46,297 nt of DNA from RUG191 sp045642225 (GCA_045642225.1 JAZUIN010000140.1:1-46297), one strand, 5' to 3'; positions 31,412 to 40,717 are shown, numbered from the stretch's first letter. Numbers and translations: made by a program. The notes: a model not told the origin generated them from the sequence alone.

Positions 31412-33937
31412 ATGAAAATTGTAAAAAACATTTCCAATATAAAATATGAATCAAACCACTACGTAGTTACAACAAACTCAGCTACAATGAAAATATGGTT
31501 TGTCACAGATGAAATTGTAAGAATCCGAGTAAGCTTCGATAGTGATTGGACTGAAGAAAGCTATACATTGGTAACTACCGCTTGGGAGGATAGATTAGAT
31601 TCAGTACTTCAAGAGGAGCGCACTCGTATAGAAGTTGCCGAAACCTCTTTTTGCGACGAAATCGACTCTGCAACTATTACAAGCGAAGCTCTTAATGTTG
31701 TAATCAATAAGTCTACTGGGCAAATTAACATTTACAATATAGAGGGACAATTGATACATTCAGACATTGTCGATTTGGCGTATAGAAAAGATTCCAATAA
31801 TAGACGTTATCACACGCAAGAAATATTTGAGGGTGACGCATTTTACGGCTTTGGCGAAAAAACAGGTGCAATCAACAAATTCCATCAAAGAATGACGATG
31901 AGCCAGAATGATACAATGGGATATGACCCAATAAATGCAGACAGCTTGTATAAGCATATACCTTTCTATATCAGAGCAAATAGCAAGGAGGGTTTTGCAA
32001 ATGGTTATTTCTATCACAACACTAATGAATGTACCTTCGACATGGGAAAGGCGCACAGCAACTATTGGAAGCCTCACAGCACATACTGTGTTGATGACGG
32101 GGATATAGATTTGTTCTTTATGGCGGGTCCTACCATTGAGGACGTCGTAAAACAATATACATTTCTAACAGGAAGAAGCTGTATGCTTCCTAAGGGTGCC
32201 TTGGGATATCTTGGAAGTTCTATGTATTATTCTGAACTTAGCGAAAACTGTGATGATGCGATACTTAAGTTTATCGACACTGCAGCAAAAGAAGACATAC
32301 CAATAGATGGTTTTCAGCTATCTAGTGGATACACTTCACAAGACACTTCTGATGGTGAAAAACGATGCGTATTTACTTGGAATAAAGCGCGCTTTAAAGA
32401 TCCTGCTTCATTTTTTGAAGAAGCAAGAAAACGCGGCGTTACTGTATCTCCAAATGTAAAGCCAGGAATTTTGTTGGCTCATCCAGAGATAGATAAATTC
32501 GTTACAAAAGACATTTTAGTAAAGCCTTCTCACGATGATACTCCTACAGGAGTACACAAATCAAATTATGCCACAGGAACATGGTGGGGCGGAGAAGGCG
32601 CTTTTGCGGATTACACCAATCCTACTTGCCGCAGCGAATGGAAGAAAATGCTCAAGGAAAATGTATTAGATTATGGCACAACTTCTATCTGGAATGACAA
32701 CTGCGAATATGACAGCATTGTTGATAAAGATGCCGTTATTGATTTCGACGGCAAAGAATCTACTATAGGCGCTAAGCGTTCTATTATGGCTAACTTAATG
32801 TGCATGATCACAAAAGAAGCGATAAATGAAAATGATGAAAACACAAGACCTTTTATAGTATGTCGCGCAGGTCATAGCGGAATTCAACGCTACGCTCAAA
32901 GCTGGGCTGGTGACAACAGAACTTGCTGGGAAGCACTAAAATACAACGTTGCAACAGTGCTCGGTATGTCGATGTGTGGCGTCTCAAATTATGGTTGTGA
33001 TATAGGAGGCTTCTATGGAAATGCACCTGAACCAGAGCTTTTCGTTAGATGGGTTCAAAATGGAATCTTTATGCCAAGATTTTCCATACATTCTGTAAAT
33101 ACAGACAACACAGTTACAGAGCCTTGGATGTATCCAAAATACACTTCATACATTAGAGACGCTATTAACTTGCGTTATAAGCTTTTCCCTTATTACTACT
33201 CTCTAATGCAACAGAGTAATGAATTAGGAAGCATGATATTAAAGCCATTGTTTGCTGCATTTCCTAACGATGAAAAATGTGTCAACGAAGGTGAAAATTT
33301 CTTAGTTGGAGATAGTTTATTAGTCGCATCAGTACTTGACAAAGGCGCAAAAACCAAAGAAATATATTTCCCTCTAGGATCTTCATTTTATGAATTAGAT
33401 TCTAGAAAATGTCATATAGGCGGTAGCACTATTGAAGTAGAAGTTGACATGAGTAGCATACCATTATTCTTAACAAGCGGTGCTATCCTACCACTTGCTA
33501 ATAACAAAATAATGAATATCACAAAGGAACATGTTAGTTCTCTTAAATTAATATGCATTGCTGATAAAGCTTCTGATTTCACATATTACGAGGATGACGG
33601 AATTACACTTGATTACCAAAAAGGCATTTACCACAAAATGCATATTGATATGAAATCTGGCACAGAAACTGTACTCAAATTCACTCACGAAGGAAAATAC
33701 CAATCGACCTTAACAGAAATTGATTTGGAAGTAACTTCTCCAAACAATAGTCCACTTAAGGTTGAACTTGATAATAAAGAACTTGAACATTTTCTATATC
33801 TAAAGGATTTCCAAGAAAGTGAATATGGTTGGTATTATGACATTGAAAGAAAGACTACTCTAATACATCATCCATACATCATCGATGATTATAAGCTTGT
33901 AATTTCATATGAAAATTTTGACATGTTAGGCATGTAA
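31412..33937 (+). CDS. Glycoside hydrolase family 31 protein
   Basis: 841 residues, GH31 (alpha-glucosidase/alpha-xylosidase superfamily). The N-terminal beta domain contains FYGFGEKTGAINK (about 144-156). The catalytic barrel has IWNDNCEYD at 426-434 with the nucleophile Asp429 and SWAGDN at 497-502 with the acid/base Asp501. The loop CDIGGF follows at 529-534. A signal peptide is absent, so it acts in the cytoplasm, presumably on imported oligosaccharides. Its place beside kdgK suggests a role in releasing sugars from uronate-containing glycans, but substrate specificity cannot be read from the sequence. Confidence 0.9.
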   Translation: MKIVKNISNIKYESNHYVVTTNSATMKIWFVTDEIVRIRVSFDSDWTEESYTLVTTAWEDRLDSVLQEERTRIEVAETSFCDEIDSATITSEALNVVINKSTGQINIYNIEGQLIHSDIVDLAYRKDSNNRRYHTQEIFEGDAFYGFGEKTGAINKFHQRMTMSQNDTMGYDPINADSLYKHIPFYIRANSKEGFANGYFYHNTNECTFDMGKAHSNYWKPHSTYCVDDGDIDLFFMAGPTIEDVVKQYTFLTGRSCMLPKGALGYLGSSMYYSELSENCDDAILKFIDTAAKEDIPIDGFQLSSGYTSQDTSDGEKRCVFTWNKARFKDPASFFEEARKRGVTVSPNVKPGILLAHPEIDKFVTKDILVKPSHDDTPTGVHKSNYATGTWWGGEGAFADYTNPTCRSEWKKMLKENVLDYGTTSIWNDNCEYDSIVDKDAVIDFDGKESTIGAKRSIMANLMCMITKEAINENDENTRPFIVCRAGHSGIQRYAQSWAGDNRTCWEALKYNVATVLGMSMCGVSNYGCDIGGFYGNAPEPELFVRWVQNGIFMPRFSIHSVNTDNTVTEPWMYPKYTSYIRDAINLRYKLFPYYYSLMQQSNELGSMILKPLFAAFPNDEKCVNEGENFLVGDSLLVASVLDKGAKTKEIYFPLGSSFYELDSRKCHIGGSTIEVEVDMSSIPLFLTSGAILPLANNKIMNITKEHVSSLKLICIADKASDFTYYEDDGITLDYQKGIYHKMHIDMKSGTETVLKFTHEGKYQSTLTEIDLEVTSPNNSPLKVELDNKELEHFLYLKDFQESEYGWYYDIERKTTLIHHPYIIDDYKLVISYENFDMLGM

Positions 33938-33942
33938 TAAAA

Positions 33943-33975
33943 ATACCTCATTTACTTATTCAGTAAATGAGGTAT
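33943..33975. terminator. Bidirectional terminator, GH31 / J-domain gene
   Basis: 14-bp perfect stem ATACCTCATTTACT/AGTAAATGAGGTAT (33943-33956/33962-33975), 5-nt loop. On the minus strand it is followed by TTTTTATTAC, on the plus strand by CTATTATT. Confidence 0.88.
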
Positions 33976-33978
33976 CTA

Positions 33979-34503
33979 TTATTGTGCTTTCTTCATCTTC
34001 TTACTTAAAGCGTCATACTCTCTATTAATCTCTTGGATAGTACCTGTATCACCATGTAAATTATCAGGATGGTAAATCTTAAGTAAATCCTTATAACGCT
34101 TCTTAAGAGAAGTCTCGCTCTCTACACCTATAAAGAATATCTGTGCGTTAGCGATTTGATTCTTACTTGTTTGTTCCTCGTAATTAACAACTTTAGAGAA
34201 AAATGCTTTCTCTCTATCAAATTGTTTACGTTCATCTGCTAGCTTCTGAGTTTCACTTTCAAGAACCTTCCACTTCATATCAAATAGATTCTTCTCACGA
34301 GTCATACGTGCGTTCTCAGTTTTTCTTTCTCTCTCTAGCATACTAGCTTGAATATCTAAATCTTGTTGTGCCCGTGTTATCTGTCTCTTAGTAGTTTCAA
34401 TATCGCGTCTTAGGTTCTCAATTATCTCGACCTGTTCTCTACGCCATATCTCGAATTCTTCCGCAGTAGTTGGTGCTGCCACGAAATCATATTCCATTTT
34501 CAT
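33979..34503 (-). CDS. Coiled-coil protein with C-terminal J domain
   Basis: 174 residues from the ATG at 34503 (MKMEYDFVAAPTTAEEFEIW), with AGGAG 7 nt upstream; the longer frame has no site. Residues about 20-105 are an uninterrupted charged coiled coil, and the last 65 residues are a J domain with the HPD motif at 145-147 (KIYHPDNLHGD). It would recruit DnaK (Hsp70) to an unknown partner. There is no Gly/Phe or zinc-finger region, so this is not DnaJ itself. Confidence 0.82.
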   Translation of the reverse strand: MKMEYDFVAAPTTAEEFEIWRREQVEIIENLRRDIETTKRQITRAQQDLDIQASMLERERKTENARMTREKNLFDMKWKVLESETQKLADERKQFDREKAFFSKVVNYEEQTSKNQIANAQIFFIGVESETSLKKRYKDLLKIYHPDNLHGDTGTIQEINREYDALSKKMKKAQ

Positions 34504-34862
34504 GTTTTTTCTCCTCTTAAAAAACAACACTACAACATATCTTGCGCTATTATACACTATATTGATATTTTTTTCAATGATTTTTCTATATTTTGTGTTT
34601 TATATTTGTCGCTATTTGTTGAGTATACTCCCAGAGGAGTATAAACATCTCATTTTAGGAGATGTTTATTATATATTTATATGTGTTATTGTATATAGCT
34701 TATATTTATATGATTTAATTATTATACATTACTTATATATGTACGATTGGGTTATTATTAACTTCTTTTATATATGTGCGCTCAAATTATTCTGTATTGC
34801 TTATGGATGTAATTGGATTACTCCTTTTAATTATATTTATAAAGTGTTAAAATATCTTCGTT
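34504..34862. promoter_or_regulatory. AT-rich region upstream of azlC with a double hairpin and candidate promoter
   Basis: About 360 bp of very AT-rich DNA without a supportable gene. Two adjacent hairpins occur at TATACTCC/GGAGTATA (34624-34631/34636-34643) and AAACATCTC/GAGATGTTT (34643-34651/34659-34667). The second is followed by T-rich DNA on the plus strand. Just before azlC is an extended -10 (TGTTAAAAT, -10 at 34848-34853) with a 17-nt spacer to TTTTAA (34825-34830). Confidence 0.5.
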
Positions 34863-35576
34863 ATGAAAAGAGAAGATTTAATACGCGGAATCAAAGCCGG
34901 ACTTCCAATTGGTCTTGGCTATTTATCTGTATCATTTACATTTGGCATAATGGCCATATCAGCAGGGCTTTACTGGTGGCAAGCAGTACTGATTTCAATG
35001 CTCAACCTTACCTCTGCTGGACAATTAGCCGGAATCAATATCATGGTAAATCCTGGCCAATACATGCAAATGTTAATCACACAGGTCACTATAAATATTC
35101 GTTACTCATTTATGTCAGTTTCCTTGGTTCAGAAGCTTGATGGCCATTTCAACAAGGCATCACGTTGGCTTCTGGGCGCAATTATAACTGACGAAATATT
35201 TGGTGTTGCTGTAATGGAAGAAAGCATTTCCAAAGAATTCCTTACAGGACTTGCTATACTACCATATCTTGGATGGACACTCGGAACACTAACTGGTGCA
35301 CTTCTTGGAAATGTACTTCCGGGTTCAGTTATGAGCGCTTTAAATATCGCTTTATATGCTATGTTTATTGCGATTATTATTCCTGAAATAAAAAAATCAA
35401 AAGCTATTGCCATAGTGTGTATCATAGCAATAGCTTTCTCAGTAGCATTTTATTTTGTACCATTCTTAAGCAATGTCTCAAGCAGCATTGCAATATGTAT
35501 TAGTGCGATTACGGCTGCCGGATTTGGCGCTGCACTTTTCCCAATCTCAGACAAGGAGGAAAATGTAAATGGATAA
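34863..35576 (+). CDS. azlC: AzlC-family branched-chain amino acid permease (large subunit)
   Basis: 237 residues, a multi-helix membrane protein. GIKAGLPIGLGYLSVSFTFGIMA and LNLTSAGQLAGINIMV are the family signatures. With AzlD it forms an exporter of branched-chain amino acids or analogues. There is no Shine-Dalgarno in front of the ATG (the preceding 20 nt read AGTGTTAAAATATCTTCGTT), and the -10 element lies only 9 nt upstream, so the mRNA may be leaderless. azlD overlaps the end. Confidence 0.9.
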   Translation: MKREDLIRGIKAGLPIGLGYLSVSFTFGIMAISAGLYWWQAVLISMLNLTSAGQLAGINIMVNPGQYMQMLITQVTINIRYSFMSVSLVQKLDGHFNKASRWLLGAIITDEIFGVAVMEESISKEFLTGLAILPYLGWTLGTLTGALLGNVLPGSVMSALNIALYAMFIAIIIPEIKKSKAIAIVCIIAIAFSVAFYFVPFLSNVSSSIAICISAITAAGFGAALFPISDKEENVNG

Positions 35577-35886
35577 CCTACAATTTGTAATATATCTAGC
35601 AATTATGGCAATTTCTACTTACCTAATAAGAGCAGTTCCATTTGCATCCGCAAGCTCCCTTATTAAGAGTAGTTTTATCAAATCATTTCTTCAATACATA
35701 CCGTACGCCATACTTGCAGCAATGACATTTCCTGCTGTATTCTATGCAACCAAAAGTCCACTCTCAGCGTTAGTCGGTGTCGTTATCGCTGTTATACTTG
35801 CGTTGTTCAAGCAAAGCTTACTCACCGTTGCTGTTGCAGCTTGTGCTGGTGTTTATGTTGCTGAACTAATTATGAGATTTATGTGA
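35569..35886 (+). CDS. azlD: AzlD-family branched-chain amino acid transport protein (small subunit)
   Basis: 105 residues, four membrane helices. AIMAISTYLIRAVPFAS and FLQYIPYAILAAMTFPAVFY are typical of AzlD. Overlaps azlC by 8 nt, preceded by AAGGAGG inside azlC. Ends 2 bp from the convergent SGNH gene with no visible terminator. Confidence 0.9.
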   Translation: MDNLQFVIYLAIMAISTYLIRAVPFASASSLIKSSFIKSFLQYIPYAILAAMTFPAVFYATKSPLSALVGVVIAVILALFKQSLLTVAVAACAGVYVAELIMRFM

Positions 35887-35888
35887 TT

Positions 35889-36902
35889 CTATAAGTTAGA
35901 TAGAACCTCTTCATATGTGTTGTAGAAATATTGACTCTTGTCTTGTGATTTCATTACATCACACAAAATCTTAGTTTGTCTATCTGCCAATTCACCCATA
36001 GGATGTCCATCAGCATCTACATAATCAAAATCTGTACGCTTTAAATTCTTGGCATAGTTAAAATCATAAAACTCTATTCCATAAGAATTGCATAGATTTG
36101 TAAAATACTCATTTACATAATTCATGTTCTGCTGTGTCAATCTAGAAGGTGGCAATGCAGATTGCGTACATATAAGTCTGATATTATTATCCTTACAATA
36201 ACTTACTATTTCATCAAAAGATTCTAAATTTGAAGGAAGTGCACCATCAAAATCCCAAGTCGCCCATTCTAAGTCCGGCGCTCTGTCAACTCCGTATAAG
36301 AAGCCTCTTCCCTTATAGGCATATGCTTTCTCACTCTTAAGATATTCATCTACATAATTCATTGCATAATCTTGATTCAAGATATATTCTTTTGTAAATT
36401 TAGCCTTAAGCGCTTTAGGTATAAGCTTAATATTTTCAAGAGAAATGTAATAATCGCAAAACAAGATGCTGTAGCTGACATCCCATATACATTCCTTAAA
36501 ATAAGACCATTTGCGTTGTCCTGTAAGATAAGGCAACAAATTCATGTCCGTTCCAAAATCACGTTTCTGATCTTGAATCCAGTAATAAGGATCTATATCT
36601 AAAATAACCGTATTATATTGTCCATCTCTATTTGCTTCTTCAATAATGTATTTGAAATTATTTATAGGTGTTGTTCTACGAGATGCATTCATAGCATTTA
36701 CACCCAATTCATCTGAAATAATATACGGATTGTATCCACACTCACCATGAGATTGTCCAAGAATCAACGTATTAAATCCCGGTTCCTTCGCTTCATTTAA
36801 GAGAATTCTAATTCCCGAAGGTGGCGAAAACAACAATGTTAATATTATTACAGAAAGAATAAATGCAATTACAAATAATACTATTCGTCTTACTGCTTTC
36901 AT
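35889..36902 (-). CDS. SGNH/DltD-like membrane-anchored protein, copy 1 of a polysaccharide O-acylation cassette
   Basis: 337 residues. One N-terminal membrane helix (about 6-26) anchors an extracellular domain. The motif LGQSHGECGYNP puts the putative nucleophile Ser51 in GQSH, and DADGH (296-300, Asp296/His300) would complete a catalytic triad, as in DltD, AlgJ and AlgX-type proteins. In that family the partner MBOAT protein brings acyl groups across the membrane and the SGNH protein transfers them to a cell-surface polymer. It follows its paralog and the MBOAT gene. The polymer and acyl group are unknown. Confidence 0.82.
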   Translation of the reverse strand: MKAVRRIVLFVIAFILSVIILTLLFSPPSGIRILLNEAKEPGFNTLILGQSHGECGYNPYIISDELGVNAMNASRRTTPINNFKYIIEEANRDGQYNTVILDIDPYYWIQDQKRDFGTDMNLLPYLTGQRKWSYFKECIWDVSYSILFCDYYISLENIKLIPKALKAKFTKEYILNQDYAMNYVDEYLKSEKAYAYKGRGFLYGVDRAPDLEWATWDFDGALPSNLESFDEIVSYCKDNNIRLICTQSALPPSRLTQQNMNYVNEYFTNLCNSYGIEFYDFNYAKNLKRTDFDYVDADGHPMGELADRQTKILCDVMKSQDKSQYFYNTYEEVLSNL

Positions 36903-36912
36903 AGTTCTCCTA

Positions 36913-37935
36913 TTACTGTAAATTACTAATCACTTCGAAATAGTTATTATAAAAATATTTCTGACTATCATTTCCATTTAATATATCGCACAATAATTTA
37001 GTCTGAGCATCTGCGAGATAGCCCATCATATGACCTTCTCTATCTACATAATCGTAATCTGTGCGTGACAAATACTCTTTCTTAGCGTAATTAAAATCAT
37101 AGAACTTCAAACCATTTTGCTCAAAGTAATTTGTCAAATCATCATGCATTACGCCAAAATCCTGAGTCTTCAAACGCTCTGGTGGCATAGCAGATTGAAC
37201 CATTATAAGCTCAATTCCATTAGCGTCACAATATTCTTTGATTCTACTAAAAGCATCGATGTTACAACCATCAATTCCTGCATACTGCCAAGTATCCCAA
37301 CTTGCATCTAACGTAGCTGTAACTCCAAAGAGATACCCTCTTCCGTTATATGTAAAGTTCTTGTCAGCACCTAAGTATTTATTAACATTTACCATAGCCT
37401 CATCTTGATTGGAAATATAAGACTTGGATAGCTTCGCCCTCAAAGCATCAGGTATTAATTCAATGTTTTTCGTCGAAATGTAATAATCACAAAAGAGAAT
37501 ATTATAATTCTGAGGCCACATAATTTCTTTGAAATATCTAAACCTATCTAGACCTGACAAGTGTCTAAACAAAAGCATATCTGTTCCCCAGTCCCTACTA
37601 TTATCAACCGTCCAATAAAAAGGATCTACATCAATAATAACTCTTTTGTATTGATTGTTTTTGTTAGCCTCCTTCAAAATGTAATACATATTATCGATAG
37701 GTGTTAGTCGCCTAGAAATATTTATCGCATTACATCCTGATTCGTCAGATATTATATATGGATTGTACCCACACTCACCATGTGACTGTCCAAGAATTAA
37801 CGTATCGTACTCTGTTGATTTCGCTTCATTTAGCAAAATTTTGATTCCTGAAGGTGGAGTGAACAACAACGTCATTATTATAACCGATAGGATAAATGCT
37901 AGCGCGAAGGCTAAAACCCTCTTAAAAGTTCGCAT
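36913..37935 (-). CDS. SGNH/DltD-like membrane-anchored protein, copy 2
   Basis: 340 residues from the ATG at 37935 (MRTFKRVLAFALAFILSVII), with GGGAGG 8 nt upstream; the frame opens 14 codons earlier inside the MBOAT gene. Closely similar to the downstream paralog: GQSHGECG again at 49-56 (Ser51) and DREGH at 298-302. The start overlaps the MBOAT stop by 14 nt, so coupling is likely. Two tandem SGNH proteins may act on different sites or polymers, or be a recent duplication. Confidence 0.82.
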   Translation of the reverse strand: MRTFKRVLAFALAFILSVIIMTLLFTPPSGIKILLNEAKSTEYDTLILGQSHGECGYNPYIISDESGCNAINISRRLTPIDNMYYILKEANKNNQYKRVIIDVDPFYWTVDNSRDWGTDMLLFRHLSGLDRFRYFKEIMWPQNYNILFCDYYISTKNIELIPDALRAKLSKSYISNQDEAMVNVNKYLGADKNFTYNGRGYLFGVTATLDASWDTWQYAGIDGCNIDAFSRIKEYCDANGIELIMVQSAMPPERLKTQDFGVMHDDLTNYFEQNGLKFYDFNYAKKEYLSRTDYDYVDREGHMMGYLADAQTKLLCDILNGNDSQKYFYNNYFEVISNLQ

Positions 37936-39433
37936 ACATAAATCCTCCCGCAAAAGAAACCGACTTAAAACATGCAATTGACTGAATTACAAGAATCCAA
38001 AAAATCACCTGCACCCAGAAATTTTGCTTTGCCATAACTTCTCTAATAGATATTTCTTTCTCATGAAGAATTTCCACAACAAGAAGTATTCCTATAAATA
38101 TTGGAAGTAAGAATGAATCCCAATGCTGTAGCTCTAAGCATCCAAAATTAGTCAAATCGAATCTGAAACTATTTACAAATTGTACTGCTGCATCTCCAAT
38201 TGATGTTGTACAGTCAAACACCCATCCAATAGTAATTATTATCAAAGTACGAATCAATGCAAATGTCTTCCAACCCTTAGAGTTATCGTCAATTTTGAGA
38301 CCTTTTTTCCATTTGATGTATTCATCTGCTAGCACTGCTGAAATCGCTAGAATTATACCATTGTACAAGCCCCATCCTAAGAAATTCGTTCCTGTACCAT
38401 GCCACAAGCCTACAAGTGTAAATACAATCAAATCTGCTAGTCCCATAGCAATTTGATTAACTCTTTTGCGAGGAAGCTTCTTCTTCATTGCTTTCTTAAG
38501 CTTGCCCATCCATCCCGAGATAGATACCGGATAGAAAATGTAATCCTTCATCCATTGACCTAGAGACATATGCCATCTACGCCAAAACTCACCTAATGAT
38601 AGTGAAAAATATGGTTGTCTAAAGTTGTCCTTAAGTCCAACGTCAAAGCACTGTGACACACCGCGAATAACATCAATACCACCGCTGAAATCACAATATA
38701 ACTGAATACCATAGCAAATCCAACCTAGCCACACAGTTGCACCATATGGAGTATCTGCATTAGTGTAGAAAATCTGTTGTACATATGTACCTACTCTATC
38801 CGCTATGATGATTTTCTTCATATATCCCCAAAGCATAAGCTGCACGCCAAACTTTATGTTGTGCCAATTTAATTTATGCTCTTTGAATAATTCGGGCGCC
38901 AACTCGCTATATTTACTAATAGGACCTTGTACCATCTGTGGAAAATAGCAAGTAAATAGAAGCACCTTAGCGTAATTTGTCTCTGCTTCAATCTTGCCCC
39001 AATAGACATCCAATAGATATGAAATAACTTGTAATGTGTAATAAGAAAGTCCTATTGGCACAATCCAATCTGACATAAATCTCTTGTATTCATATGTCTC
39101 ACCAAAGATTGTTATTCCGTCTTTGAATATAACATTTCCAAAAACATCTAACCCCAAAACATACTTAAGAATAATTAATACAGAAAGACTAAGCACGATT
39201 CCCGTAACCAAATATGCTCTTTTGTGGTTCTCGCTACTCGTAATCCCTCTCGCTGTGAAATATACGACGAGACTTGTAAATATTACAAAAAGCAAGCTAA
39301 ATGTGCTCACTGAAAATACGTATAAAAAACTAAGCACTATTAACCATTTCCATCTATGCTTTGATGGAATGATATAGTACATAATCCCTGCAATTATAAG
39401 AAATATTATAAAACCCGCAGCCGTAATGCTCAT
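37922..39433 (-). CDS. MBOAT-family membrane O-acyltransferase (AlgI/DltB-like)
   Basis: 503 residues with about 10-12 membrane helices. The MBOAT signature FWRRWHMSLGQWMKDYIFYP is at 283-302 (His288), and the catalytic histidine is in LWHGTG (His345). It transfers acyl groups, usually acetyl, from a cytosolic donor across the membrane for the SGNH partner. No dltA/dltC genes lie nearby, so D-alanylation is unlikely and O-acetylation is favoured. Heads a three-gene operon with its two SGNH partners. Confidence 0.9.
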   Translation of the reverse strand: MSITAAGFIIFLIIAGIMYYIIPSKHRWKWLIVLSFLYVFSVSTFSLLFVIFTSLVVYFTARGITSSENHKRAYLVTGIVLSLSVLIILKYVLGLDVFGNVIFKDGITIFGETYEYKRFMSDWIVPIGLSYYTLQVISYLLDVYWGKIEAETNYAKVLLFTCYFPQMVQGPISKYSELAPELFKEHKLNWHNIKFGVQLMLWGYMKKIIIADRVGTYVQQIFYTNADTPYGATVWLGWICYGIQLYCDFSGGIDVIRGVSQCFDVGLKDNFRQPYFSLSLGEFWRRWHMSLGQWMKDYIFYPVSISGWMGKLKKAMKKKLPRKRVNQIAMGLADLIVFTLVGLWHGTGTNFLGWGLYNGIILAISAVLADEYIKWKKGLKIDDNSKGWKTFALIRTLIIITIGWVFDCTTSIGDAAVQFVNSFRFDLTNFGCLELQHWDSFLLPIFIGILLVVEILHEKEISIREVMAKQNFWVQVIFWILVIQSIACFKSVSFAGGFMYANF

Positions 39434-39655
39434 AAATAAACCTTTCTCAAAAACCTCTATCGAATACTCATCTAAATATGTATATAAAACTCAGTTCAAA
39501 TAATTCACTGCAACGTATATCTTAACATTTTTGTAACATTTTTTCATTATGTAAAATGTATATTTTTCTATGGAAAACTAATGCCAGTTTGACTAATCTA
39601 TTAAGTTGTATAAATATCAATCCTAATCCATAAAAAACATAACTACGCACTAAAA
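39434..39655. other. Upstream region of the MBOAT operon
   Basis: About 220 bp, AT-rich, holding the minus-strand start region of the MBOAT operon. I see -10-like TATAs but no convincing promoter pair and no ORF. Confidence 0.4.
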
Positions 39656-39683
39656 AACCTCTTCACTAAATCGTGAAGAGGTT
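39651..39683 (-). terminator. Terminator of the DegV gene
   Basis: 11-bp stem AACCTCTTCAC/GTGAAGAGGTT (39656-39666/39673-39683) followed on the minus strand by a T-rich run (complement of 39651-39657). About 40 nt after the degV stop codon. Confidence 0.9.
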
Positions 39684-39724
39684 CATGTTGTAATCATTCT
39701 AAAAACGTTATGCTTACTTTGGTA

Positions 39725-40567
39725 TTATACTGCTAAAATAACTCCGCCGTCATTAGCATACATACTAGACACACCAGCCATATTTACAATAACAATATCC
39801 TTGAACTTAGCAACAGCTTCAATGTGCTTCTTAACGAACTCCGCTCTCTCAGGGCAGTTACAATGTGAGATAGCAAGAGTCTTTGTCTCTGTGTCAGCAG
39901 TCTTATCAATCATGTTATTAATCATGCTCATAAGCGCCTTCTTCATTCCACGTCCTTGACTAACCTGAGTAATTCCGCCTTCATCAGTAGAACCCATAAC
40001 AGGCTTGATGTTAAGTGTATTTACAACCATAGCCTTAGCACCACTTAAACGGCCAGTCTTTCTAAATGTCTCAAGTGTCTCAAGTACGAAAAATGTATGC
40101 ATAGAATCAATGTATTTTTCAACATTTTCAACGATATCTTCAAAAGACATACCTTCTTCTTCTAATTCCTTAATCTTAAGACCTACAAGAGTCTCTCCGA
40201 TTGAAGCAGAACGAGAATTGAAAACATAGATTTGCTTTCCTTCGTCTTCATGTTCTTCTTCATATATCTCTTTGGCAAGTACTGCACTATTGTATGATCC
40301 GCTTAATTCGCCTGATAGTGTAATGAGGTAAATTCTCTCTGCGTCTTTGTCAAATGCTTGCATATATCTCTCTGGACTAGGGCAAGCAGACTTAGGTCCT
40401 ACAGGGCTTTTTGCTACTTTATCTAAGAACTCTAATTGGTTAAATGTCTCATCATCAGTAATTTGCTCACCATCAACATCTAATACTAATGGTACGTTAC
40501 AAAAACGTGAATCTCCTTGTAACTCTACTGGTAATTCTCCTGAGCTATCAATTATTACTTTGTACAT
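39725..40567 (-). CDS. DegV-family fatty-acid-binding protein
   Basis: 280 residues. DegV fold: MYKVIIDSSGELP at the N-terminus, YLITLSGELSGSYNSAVLA, and the central FRKTGRLSGAKAMVVNTLNI. Family members (FakB) present a bound fatty acid to the kinase FakA. The start at 40567 is chosen because the upstream ATG at 40573 lies only 2 nt from GGAGG. A long 5' leader with regularly spaced repeats precedes it. Its lipid partner cannot be told from the sequence. Confidence 0.9.
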   Translation of the reverse strand: MYKVIIDSSGELPVELQGDSRFCNVPLVLDVDGEQITDDETFNQLEFLDKVAKSPVGPKSACPSPERYMQAFDKDAERIYLITLSGELSGSYNSAVLAKEIYEEEHEDEGKQIYVFNSRSASIGETLVGLKIKELEEEGMSFEDIVENVEKYIDSMHTFFVLETLETFRKTGRLSGAKAMVVNTLNIKPVMGSTDEGGITQVSQGRGMKKALMSMINNMIDKTADTETKTLAISHCNCPERAEFVKKHIEAVAKFKDIVIVNMAGVSSMYANDGGVILAV

Positions 40568-40573
40568 CTTCAT

Positions 40574-40688
40574 ATCCTCCTATACTTGTATACATCAAAT
40601 ACTACTAATCGCGGTTTTTAACTCTTTAACATCGTGGTTTTGTGTTTTTATCTCTTGTGGTTTTGAAAACCACATCTAATGTAATAAG
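40574..40688 (-). promoter_or_regulatory. DegV leader with three 23-bp spaced repeats and a palindrome
   Basis: The word GCGGTTTT or GTGGTTTT occurs at 40611-40618, 40634-40641 and 40657-40664, exactly 23 nt apart. The third copy is part of the palindrome GTGGTTTTGAAAACCAC (40657-40673). Read on the mRNA (minus strand) the leader begins with GUGGUUUU, which can pair with any of three downstream AAAACC(A/G)C copies, so alternative hairpins are possible. All copies lie after the predicted transcription start. Function inferred as regulatory only. Confidence 0.6.
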
Positions 40689-40717
40689 ATACTATCACGA
40701 TTTTTAAGTTTTGTAAA
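40689..40717 (-). promoter_or_regulatory. Candidate promoter of the DegV gene
   Basis: -35 TTTACA (complement of 40712-40717), 17-nt spacer, -10 TAGTAT (complement of 40689-40694). Predicts a leader of about 115 nt. Confidence 0.6.

Noticed and set aside
34504..34862. T-box or known riboswitch upstream of azlC
   Set aside because: I searched by eye for the T-box AGGGTGG core and typical conserved motifs and found none.
34502..35140. A 212-codon open frame of mostly hydrophobic residues overlapping azlC
   Set aside because: It lies in T-rich DNA where stops are rare, has no ribosome binding site, and overlaps the well-supported azlC in a different frame.
40611..40664. 23-nt spaced GNGGTTTT words as a CRISPR or phage-type repeat
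   Set aside because: Words of only 8 nt, three copies; better explained as leader or operator repeats of the DegV gene.
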